Source: Desulfarculus sp.
GTDB lineage: Bacteria > Desulfobacterota > Desulfarculia > Desulfarculales > Desulfarculaceae
Length of the DNA: 12,083 bases
Direction of reading: 5' to 3'
NCBI GenBank assembly: GCA_020216625.1
Contig: JAIUYB010000025.1
Span: forward strand, 1 to 12,083
This document shows, piece after piece, positions 6,282 to 12,083 of the stretch (within the stretch, counting starts at the first letter, position 1; the number at the start of each line of letters is the position of its first letter). The notes beneath the pieces were generated by a model. It had not been told where the DNA came from and did no database searches. It saw only the letters and a program-made list of their open reading frames with translations. A program made the position numbers and the translations under genes.

Positions 6282-7436
6282 ATGACCACCGTTGAACAGC
6301 CCGCCCCGCTTCCGGCCGCGCCGGAGCCAATACCCATCGCCAAGCCCTCTCTGGGCCCCCTGGAGGCCGCCAACGTGGCCGAGGCCGTGGCCTCCACCTG
6401 GATCTCCTCCACCGGCCCCTTTGTCGAGCGCCTGGAAGCGGGCCTGGCCGACCTGCTGGGCGCCCCCCATGTGCTCTGCACCAGCAACGGCACCACCGCC
6501 CTGCACCTGGCCCTGGCCGGGCTGGGGATTGGACCGGGCGACGAGGTCCTGGTGCCGGACCTGACCTTCGCCGCCACCGCCAACGCGGTCTTCATGGCCG
6601 GGGCCACCCCGGTGCTGGTGGACTGCGCCGCCGATCATTGGAACGCCGACGCCGCGGCCTTCGCCCGTGGTATCAGCCCCCGCACCAAGGCCCTGATGGT
6701 GGTCCACCTGCTGGGTCAGGCCTGCCGCATGGAGCCGATTCTTGAATTCGCCAGAAATAACAACCTACTGGTGGTGGAGGACTGCGCGGAGAGCCTGGGC
6801 GCCGACTGCGGCGGCCAACCCACCGGGTCCTTTGGGGCGGTGGGCTGCTTCAGCTTTTTCGCCAACAAGGTCCTGACCACCGGCGAGGGCGGGGCGGTGG
6901 CCACCTCCGACCCGGACCTGGCCAAGCGCATGCGCCGCCTGCGGGCCCACGGGATGGATCCCCAACGCCAATACTGGCACGACAGCGTGGGCTTCAACTA
7001 CCGCATGACCAACCTCAACGCCGCCCTGGGAGTGGCCCAGCTCCAGCGACTGGAGGAACTGCTCGCCCGCCGCCGGGTCCTGGCCCAGCGTTACCAAAGC
7101 AACCTGGCCGGCCTGTCCTGGCTGCGGAGCGGCTTCACCGCCCCCGGTCGCTCCATCGACTGGCTCCACCCGCTGTTCCTGGCCGAAAACATCCTGGGTC
7201 TGAGCCGGGACCAAGTCCTGGACCGCCTGCACGCGGCCGGCATCGACGCCCGTCCCATGTTCTATCCCCTGCACCTGCTGCCACCCTACCGGAATCTGCG
7301 CCGGGCCGGTGAGCTGGACCGGGCCACGGACCTGGGGCTCAGCGGCCTGATGCTCCCCCTGTATCCCGATCTGCGCGAGGATCAGGTGGACTACATCTGC
7401 GCCCAACTCACGGCCCTGGGCCGGAAAGGGGCCTGA
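6282..7436 (+). CDS. DegT/DnrJ/EryC1/StrS-family sugar aminotransferase
   Basis: 384-residue PLP enzyme of the family that aminates 4-keto or 3-keto nucleotide sugars (ArnB, perosamine synthase, PglE, DesI). Motifs in order: SNGTTALHLAL (68-78), the phosphate-binding loop; PDLTFAATANAV (92-103); VVEDCAESLGA (164-174) with Asp167 facing the PLP pyridine; CFSFFANKVLTTGEGGA (189-205) with the Schiff-base Lys196; and GFNYRMTNLNAALGVAQL (237-254). The SFFANK-TTGEGG form is closest to perosamine-synthase-like members. The first 18 residues are Pro/Ala-rich and may not be needed; an AGG nine bases before the ATG is a weak ribosome binding site. The stop lies 7 bases before the glycosyltransferase, so the two genes are probably one transcript. 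It probably supplies an amino sugar to the next two genes. The exact sugar cannot be read from the sequence. Confidence 0.92.
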   Translation: MTTVEQPAPLPAAPEPIPIAKPSLGPLEAANVAEAVASTWISSTGPFVERLEAGLADLLGAPHVLCTSNGTTALHLALAGLGIGPGDEVLVPDLTFAATANAVFMAGATPVLVDCAADHWNADAAAFARGISPRTKALMVVHLLGQACRMEPILEFARNNNLLVVEDCAESLGADCGGQPTGSFGAVGCFSFFANKVLTTGEGGAVATSDPDLAKRMRRLRAHGMDPQRQYWHDSVGFNYRMTNLNAALGVAQLQRLEELLARRRVLAQRYQSNLAGLSWLRSGFTAPGRSIDWLHPLFLAENILGLSRDQVLDRLHAAGIDARPMFYPLHLLPPYRNLRRAGELDRATDLGLSGLMLPLYPDLREDQVDYICAQLTALGRKGA

Positions 7437-7443
7437 GCCGGCC

Positions 7444-8166
7444 ATGAGCGACCAACCTTTGGCGGTCTCGGTGGTGCTGCCCACCTACAACGAAATCGCC
7501 AACATCGTGCCTCTGGTGGGAGAAATCCTGGAACGCACCCAGGCCGCCGGCATCCAGGTCCAGGTGGTGGTGGTGGACGACGACTCCCCGGACGGCACCG
7601 CGGCGGCCCTGGCCCAGGCCTTTCCCGGCGACCCCCGGCTCAAGCTCATCGTCCGCAAGGGCCAACGCGGCCTGGCCACCGCCCTCTGGCGCGGCATCGA
7701 GCAGGCAGACCACCCGGTGGTGGCCACCATGGATTCGGATTTCAATCATCACCCCCGCGACTTGGTCAAGGTGCTGACCGCCCTGCCCGGCCACGACCTG
7801 GTCATCGGCAGCCGTTACGTGCCCGGTGGAGGCATGAACACCAGCGTCTTACGCTTCCGTTGCAGCCAGGCCTTCAACCTGCTGGTGCGCCTGGCCCTGG
7901 GGGTCAAGACGCGCGACAACCTGAGCGGGTTTTTGGCCATGGCCAAGACCACCTGACAGAGCTTCGACCCCGAGGACATCTTTCACGGCTATGGCGATTA
8001 CGCCATCCGCCTGCTCTTCCGCGCCCACCAACGCGGCCTGGACATCGTGGAGGTGCCGGTGGTCTACGAAAACCGCCTGGGCGGCGAGAGCAAGACCCGC
8101 TTCCTGCACCACCTGTTCATGTACCTGGGCACCGCCTTCCGCCTGCGCCGGGAGAGTCGGCGTTGA
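7444..8166 (+). pseudogene. Family 2 glycosyltransferase (DPM1/ArnC type) with in-frame TGA
   Basis: 240-codon glycosyltransferase interrupted by a TGA at 7954-7956 (codon 171). Before it lies the GT-A catalytic core: SVVLPTYNEIANI (9-21), VVVVDDDSPDGT (41-52) with the nucleotide-sugar aspartates, ATMDSDFNHHPRDL (94-107) and VIGSRYVPGGG (120-130). After it the same frame continues for 69 codons with clear family sequence: DIFHGYGDYAIRLL, VEVPVVYENRLGGESKT and an amphipathic end HHLFMYLGTAFRLRR. The whole matches dolichol- or polyprenyl-phosphate sugar transferases without C-terminal membrane segments. The true stop TGA at 8164-8166 overlaps the TTG start of the next gene. There is no frameshift, so this is one point mutation, a sequencing error or a read-through codon. 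I list it as a pseudogene for caution; if TGA is read, it is a functional enzyme that puts a sugar on polyprenyl phosphate. Confidence 0.8.
8150..8154 (+). promoter_or_regulatory. Ribosome binding site for the TTG-started GT39 gene
   Basis: GGGAG lies eight bases before the TTG at 8163-8165. It decides the start of the membrane glycosyltransferase: the frame is open further upstream, but that part lies over the GT2 gene and reads as shadow sequence, while hydrophobic family sequence starts just after the TTG. Confidence 0.6.
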
Positions 8167-10910
8167 ACCGCCCCCAGGGGATCGCCGCCTGGGCCGGACT
8201 GGCGGCCCTGCTGCTCCTGGCCCTGGCCGTCCGCCTGGCCTACCTTCCCTACATCGACCTCGACGCCGACATGGCGGTCACCGGGCTGATGGCCCGCCAC
8301 ATCCTGGAGGGCCAGCTCCCCATTTTTTTCTATGGCCAACCCTTTTGCGGGTCCATCGAGGCCTTTGTCGCGGCGGCGATCTTCGCCATCGCCGGGTCTT
8401 CCGCCCAAACCCTTTGCCTGGCCCCGCTGTTGGTGGCCCTGCTCTTTGTGGCGGTGGCCTTCCTGGCGACCCGGGAGATGTGGGGTCCGGCCGCTGGCTG
8501 GTGGACCGGCCTGTTGGCCGCCGCCCCGCCCTATTACTTCGCCATCCACGGCGTTCTGCCCCGGGCGGCCTATATCGAGATCCCGTTCTTCTCCCTGCTG
8601 CTCTTCTGGCTCACCTTCCGCCTGGTCCATCGCCGGGCCAGCGCCTGGCTCTACCTGGCCTACGGTCTGGTGGCCGGCTTGGGCCTCTGGACCCACTTCC
8701 TCATCGCCTACGCCCTGCTCGCCACCGCCCTATACCAGGTCCTGGCCGACTGGCGGATGCTTTTCCGCCGGGGCCACGCCTTGATCTGGCTGGGATTCTT
8801 CCTGGGTGGGGCGCCATTTTGGTGGTTCAACCTCACCCACCATTGGGAGAGCTTCAGCTTTCTGCTCCAACCCAAGCACAGCCAGCCTTTCGGCCAGGTC
8901 TTCGAGGCCGTGGCCGGCATGGCCCTGCCGGTGCTCTTGGGGGCCTGGAACGACGCCACCCTGCAGCCCCTCTTCCCCTGGGTGTCGCAGGGGATCGTGC
9001 TCCTTGGCCTGCTGGGTCTGGGCAGCCTGATCTGGCTGCGCCGCCGGGCTTTGCTGGGCCTGGCGCGGCTGGACGCCAAGGCCTGCGACGGCAGCGAGTT
9101 GTTTCTGCTGGCCTTCGTGTTGGGCATAGCCCTGATCCTGGTCAAGGGCGAGCCGGTGGGCAGCACCCGCCGCCATTTCGTGCCGCTTTACGCCACCCTG
9201 ATCCCCTTGGCCGGCTACCTGTTGGCCCGTCTGGGCAATCGCCTGGCCTGGTTGGCCCTGGGTTTGGGCGGGGTTTTGCTGGTCTCCAACCTGGCCGGAG
9301 CCTGGATCAGCTCGCCCCTGGGAAACCCCGTGTTGCGACAAACGATCCAGACCAAAGTCCAAGGCCGCCAGGAGTTCATCGCCGCCCTCCTGGCGCACGG
9401 GATCACCCGAGCCTACTCCCTGGACTATTGGAATTGCCCCCTCTTGACCTTCGAGTCCGGCGAGCGCCTGATCGTGGTCCTGGCCGGGGAGGAGTTTGAC
9501 CACTTCTACGATCCTCACCACCGCCTGGTGGGCCAGGCTCCCCGCCCGGCCTGGATCTGCCGGGGCGGCCCCCGCCTGTTGGAATCCACCCTGCGCAATC
9601 TGGGAGCCACCAGCCAGCGTCTGACCGCGGGGGGATACACCGCCTTTTACGCCATCACCCCGCCCCAACCCGGCTGGCGGGCGGTGGACCGTCGAGGCTG
9701 GCGGGTGCGCGCGGGCGACCAACCCCAGGACGCGCCCCTGGCCTGGGACGGCGACGCCCTCACCCGCTGGTCCCCTCTGGCGGCGCAAAGCCCCGGTCAA
9801 AGCCTGGAGCTGGACCTGGGCCAGGAGGTGCCCGACCTCTGCCTCCTGCGCCTGGCCTCGGGCCGAGTCGACGATCAACCCCGGGGGTTGCGGATCCTGC
9901 TCTCCCGTGATGGCAAAGTCTGGACCCAGGCCATCCATGCCAAGGCCCCGTTGCAGTCCATGTATTGGTGTCAAGGCCAGGCCCTGGTCAGCGACAGCGA
10001 CCCTCGCCTGGACATCTATTTCCCTCCCCAGCCAGCACGTTACCTGCGCCTGGAGCTAACCTGCCAAAGCCAGCTCAGCTACTGGTCGGTGCAGGAATTG
10101 AGCCTCTACCAGGCCGGGCCGCCCAGTTCCCCCGCCGACCCGGAGGCGGTGGTGGCCTGGGCGCGGCATCACAAGATCAGGTCGGTCTATGCCGACCAAG
10201 GCCTGAAAGCCTGGTTGCCCGATGACCTGCGGCCCGCCCCCCAAACTCCGCCCAGCACCCCATCCTGGCCCATGCCGATCCTGCCCCGGGACACGCTGCC
10301 TCGGGATTTGCGGTGGACCATGTTGGCCCTGGATCCGAGCCAGGCGGATTACACCGCCGAGGTGTTGGCCGATCAAGGAATTGGCTACCGGGAGGATGTC
10401 GTCGGTGGATATCGGGTGTTTTGGGATCTCAGGCCATCGGGAAACCTGGGCCCGGCGCTGCCCCGGACCGATCTGACCTTGCGGGCCAATGTCGGCGGCG
10501 CCACCCATCCCGCCCTGGACGACAACCCCGCCAGCCGCTGGGACACCGGCCGGCCGCGTCAGGCCGGCGATCGTCTGGAAATAGACCTGGGCCGGGAGGT
10601 GGTCCTGGCCGGCCTGGGCCTGGAAGCCAGGCCCGCGCCCCAGGATCTGCCGGCCGCGGTGGAGATGGAGCTATCCAGCGACGGCCAGAACTGGCGACGG
10701 GTGGACTATCGTCGGGTGGTGCTGGGACCGCTGGTGTTTGGCGGCGACCGCCTGTTGACCGCCAACACCGGACGCCTGCGTCTGGAGTTCCGCCCCCAAG
10801 CCGCGCGTCACCTGCGCCTGACACTGACTCAGGGCCATCCTCGGCTTTATTGGTCGGTTTACGAGCTGTCGGTCTGGCCGGCCGGGCCGGGCGCCAGCAA
10901 CCCAGGCTAA
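8163..10910 (+). CDS. GT39-like membrane glycosyltransferase with duplicated discoidin-like domains
   Basis: 915 residues from a TTG start overlapping the previous stop (TTGA). Residues 1-381 form a GT-C membrane core with about eleven to thirteen hydrophobic segments. The first external loop carries acidic residues (DLDAD, 32-36) and then FFYGQPFCGSIEA (55-67), as in GT39/PMT-like enzymes that use polyprenyl-phosphate sugars. An extracytoplasmic part follows, made of two similar units. Unit 1 (about 404-651) is a short alpha/beta module (HGITRAYSLDYWNCPLLTFESG, shown as its core DYWNCPLLTFESG at 421-433, and GGYTAFYAI at 490-498) followed by a discoidin-like domain (515-651: LELDLGQEV, ILLSRDGKVWTQ, YLRLEL, YWSVQELSLY). 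Unit 2 (about 661-908) repeats this: SVYADQG, GGYRVFWDL, then DNPASRW, LEIDLGREV, LSSDGQNW, HLRLTL, YWSVYELSVW. I infer transfer of a sugar to an acceptor outside the membrane, with carbohydrate-binding-like domains helping. The acceptor is unknown. Confidence 0.85.
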   Translation: MNRPQGIAAWAGLAALLLLALAVRLAYLPYIDLDADMAVTGLMARHILEGQLPIFFYGQPFCGSIEAFVAAAIFAIAGSSAQTLCLAPLLVALLFVAVAFLATREMWGPAAGWWTGLLAAAPPYYFAIHGVLPRAAYIEIPFFSLLLFWLTFRLVHRRASAWLYLAYGLVAGLGLWTHFLIAYALLATALYQVLADWRMLFRRGHALIWLGFFLGGAPFWWFNLTHHWESFSFLLQPKHSQPFGQVFEAVAGMALPVLLGAWNDATLQPLFPWVSQGIVLLGLLGLGSLIWLRRRALLGLARLDAKACDGSELFLLAFVLGIALILVKGEPVGSTRRHFVPLYATLIPLAGYLLARLGNRLAWLALGLGGVLLVSNLAGAWISSPLGNPVLRQTIQTKVQGRQEFIAALLAHGITRAYSLDYWNCPLLTFESGERLIVVLAGEEFDHFYDPHHRLVGQAPRPAWICRGGPRLLESTLRNLGATSQRLTAGGYTAFYAITPPQPGWRAVDRRGWRVRAGDQPQDAPLAWDGDALTRWSPLAAQSPGQSLELDLGQEVPDLCLLRLASGRVDDQPRGLRILLSRDGKVWTQAIHAKAPLQSMYWCQGQALVSDSDPRLDIYFPPQPARYLRLELTCQSQLSYWSVQELSLYQAGPPSSPADPEAVVAWARHHKIRSVYADQGLKAWLPDDLRPAPQTPPSTPSWPMPILPRDTLPRDLRWTMLALDPSQADYTAEVLADQGIGYREDVVGGYRVFWDLRPSGNLGPALPRTDLTLRANVGGATHPALDDNPASRWDTGRPRQAGDRLEIDLGREVVLAGLGLEARPAPQDLPAAVEMELSSDGQNWRRVDYRRVVLGPLVFGGDRLLTANTGRLRLEFRPQAARHLRLTLTQGHPRLYWSVYELSVWPAGPGASNPG
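9372..10886 (+). repeat. Tandem intragenic duplication in the GT39-like gene
   Basis: The protein encoded by 9372-10115 and that encoded by 10143-10886 share the same order of landmarks: an HG/HK-I-x-x-x-Y module, GGYxxF, a Trp in a conserved loop, L-E-x-DLG, LS-x-DG-x-x-W, LRL and YWSVxELS. The units are both about 248 residues. The repeat is visible in the protein; the DNA copies have diverged too far to be seen as exact repeats. Confidence 0.7.
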
Positions 10911-11869
10911 TCGCGCGCGGGCTGTTTATCCCCCCGCAACCAGGGATCCAGCAGCTCCCGGGCCTGGCTCACGTCCTGGCTGATCTGGCGGGCCAAGTCC
11001 TCGGCCGAGGCGAAGCGCTTCTCGCCCCGCAGATGCTCCACGAAATGCAGGACGATTTCCCGGCCGTAGAGGTCGCCGCTGAAGTCCAGCAGGTGGGTCT
11101 CCACGGTCAGACCGCCATTGCTGAAGGTGGGGTTGGTGCCGATGTTGGTTACGCCCTTGACCAGGACGCCGGCCTCCGGCTGCACCAAGACCGCGTAGAC
11201 GCCAGATCCGGGCAGCAGTTCGTCCTCGGCCCGCAGGTTGGCGGTGGGAAAGCCCAACAGCCGCCCGCCCCGGCCGTGGCCGCTGACCACCCGCCCGGCA
11301 ATGCGATAGTGGCGTCCCAGCAGGCGGCGGGCGGTGGCCAGATCGCAGCCCCGCACCACCTGGCGCACCCGGGTGGAGCTGACCGGTTGGCCATCCACCA
11401 ACACCGGCCCCATCTCGTGCACCACGAAGCCGTGCTCGCGGCCCTTCTGGCGCAGCAGCTCAAGATCGCCCAGGCCCTTGTGCCCAAAGGCGAAGTCATA
11501 TCCCACCACCACCTCGCGCACCTGCAGCCGACCCACCAGAAGCTTGTCCACGAAGTCGTCGGCCGAAAGCAGGGCGAAGTCCTGGTCGAAGCGCACGCAT
11601 AGGGTGACGTCCAGACCCGCCGCCGCCATCAGGTCCAGCTTCTGGCTCAAGGGGGTGATCAGGGGAAGGTTCACCGCCGGCCGCAGCACCCGCATGGGAT
11701 GGGGTTCGAAGGTCATGGCCATGGCGGTGCCGCCGATTTGCCTGGCGCGCTCCACCGCTTTGGCGAAAAGGGCTTGATGACCGAGATGGACGCCGTCGAA
11801 ATTGCCGATGGTCAACACCGGGCCCGGATGGCGCTCCCGTAGCTCCTCCAGACCGTTAACCACGTTCAT
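10907..11869 (-). CDS. ribF: Bifunctional riboflavin kinase / FAD synthetase
   Basis: 320-residue cytoplasmic enzyme that phosphorylates riboflavin to FMN and adenylylates FMN to FAD. The N-terminal nucleotidyltransferase domain shows GNFDGVHLGHQ (22-32), FEPHP (54-58), VGYDFAFGHKGLGD (122-135) and SSTRVR (164-169). The C-terminal kinase domain shows GRGGRLLGFPTANL (199-212), NIGTNPTF (242-249) and VETHLLDFSGDLYG (256-269) with the likely catalytic Glu257. The usual length and all motifs are present. The start is the ATG at 11867-11869: AAAGGAT (11879-11885) lies nine bases upstream, and a possible TTG at 11890 would put that site inside the gene. Its stop TAG shares three bases with the TAA of the convergent GT39-like gene. 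A strong promoter lies at 11941-11969. Confidence 0.97.
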   Translation of the reverse strand: MNVVNGLEELRERHPGPVLTIGNFDGVHLGHQALFAKAVERARQIGGTAMAMTFEPHPMRVLRPAVNLPLITPLSQKLDLMAAAGLDVTLCVRFDQDFALLSADDFVDKLLVGRLQVREVVVGYDFAFGHKGLGDLELLRQKGREHGFVVHEMGPVLVDGQPVSSTRVRQVVRGCDLATARRLLGRHYRIAGRVVSGHGRGGRLLGFPTANLRAEDELLPGSGVYAVLVQPEAGVLVKGVTNIGTNPTFSNGGLTVETHLLDFSGDLYGREIVLHFVEHLRGEKRFASAEDLARQISQDVSQARELLDPWLRGDKQPARD

Positions 11870-11878
11870 CTTGTTGTT

Positions 11879-11885
11879 ATCCTTT
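11879..11885 (-). promoter_or_regulatory. Ribosome binding site that sets the ribF start
   Basis: AAAGGAT nine bases before the ATG at 11867-11869. A frame opening at the TTG (11888-11890) would include it as coding sequence, so the ATG is preferred. Confidence 0.7.
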
Positions 11886-11921
11886 AGCAATCGGTATTGT
11901 AACTAGAATATGCGAAGGCTC

Positions 11922-11948
11922 TTGACAAGCACGGGGTCAGATTATAGA
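11922..11948 (+). promoter_or_regulatory. Promoter of tRNA-Leu
   Basis: Perfect -35 TTGACA (11922-11927), 15 bases, then TATAGA (11943-11948). The expected start is near 11955, about 40 bases before the tRNA. The -10 element overlaps the -10 of the ribF promoter on the other strand. Spacing of 15 is shorter than ideal. Confidence 0.5.
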
Positions 11949-11969
11949 CTTCGCCCCGGTGCTTGGCAA
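11941..11969 (-). promoter_or_regulatory. Promoter of ribF
   Basis: TTGCCA (11964-11969), exactly 17 bases, then a perfect TATAAT (11941-11946), read on the minus strand. The transcript would start near 11934, leaving a leader of about 65 bases. A weaker second pair, TTGTCA with TAGTTA, lies closer to the gene. Confidence 0.75.
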
Positions 11970-11992
11970 GTTGACCGCCTGCCGGGAGCCGC

Positions 11993-12079
11993 GCCGAAGT
12001 GGCGGAATTGGTAGACGCGCTAGGTTCAGGGTCTAGTGGGTGTACGCCCGTGGGAGTTCGAGTCTCCCCTTCGGCACCA
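11993..12079 (+). tRNA. tRNA-Leu, anticodon CAG
   Basis: 87-base class II tRNA that decodes CUG. The acceptor stem GCCGAAG (11993-11999) pairs fully with CTTCGGC (12069-12075), followed by discriminator A and an encoded CCA (12077-12079). The D arm has GGTAGAC, the anticodon loop TTCAGGG gives CAG at 12027-12029, the long variable arm is typical for leucine, and the T arm reads GGGAG TTCGAGT CTCCC. It closely follows the E. coli tRNA-Leu(CAG) layout. It has its own promoter; its terminator would lie beyond the window. Confidence 0.98.
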
Positions 12080-12083
12080 CAGT

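Noticed and set aside
7954..7956. Use of TGA as a sense codon genome-wide
   Set aside because: ilvD, dodecin, the aminotransferase and the GT2 gene all end in TGA at family-consistent positions, so the standard code applies.
8730..9974. 414-codon minus-strand frame opposite the GT39-like gene
   Set aside because: Antisense shadow; no domain and no start signal.
11993..12083. tRNA-Leu as attachment site of an integrated element
   Set aside because: No integrase and no repeated tRNA 3' end elsewhere in the window; the sequence ends 4 bases after the tRNA.

Overview
The window is GC-rich bacterial DNA with dense gene packing, Shine-Dalgarno sites and sigma70-type promoters. The gene set is an ilvD-ilvB-ilvN operon, prmA, a short dodecin, ribF and a tRNA-Leu with an encoded CCA. 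Together with the GC-rich codon use this suggests a proteobacterium or a member of the former Deltaproteobacteria (Desulfobacterota). That assignment is a guess from style, not from a search.

Layout. Minus strand, 63-4698: the branched-chain amino acid operon, read right to left. It has a promoter at 4670-4698 and a leader of about 560 nt that contains a small ORF with a Leu/Val/Ile-rich end (4229-4396). The genes ilvD, ilvB and ilvN follow. Minus strand, 4709-5864: a dodecin-family gene with its own terminator, then prmA with a terminator just before the ilv promoter. Positions 5865-6281 are a divergent intergenic region. Plus strand, 6282-10910: three tightly linked glycan genes, namely a DegT-family sugar aminotransferase, a DPM1/ArnC-type family 2 glycosyltransferase and a large GT39-like membrane glycosyltransferase with two discoidin-like domains. 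Minus strand, 10907-11869: ribF, convergent with the glycan genes and sharing stop-codon bases with the last of them. Plus strand, 11993-12079: tRNA-Leu(CAG), whose promoter overlaps the ribF promoter on the opposite strand.

How they fit together. IlvBN makes acetolactate and acetohydroxybutyrate, and IlvD dehydrates the dihydroxy acids two steps later; ilvC is not in the window. The glycan trio has the logic of ArnB-ArnC-ArnT: an amino sugar is made on a nucleotide, moved to a polyprenyl phosphate and then transferred outside the membrane. Its real sugar and acceptor are unknown. RibF makes FMN and FAD, and FAD is a cofactor of IlvB.

The points most worth a second look are an in-frame TGA that splits an otherwise intact glycosyltransferase, the tandemly duplicated extracytoplasmic half of the membrane glycosyltransferase, and the putative ilv leader peptide without a visible intrinsic attenuator. 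I found no CRISPR array, insertion sequence, phage gene or recognisable defence system.
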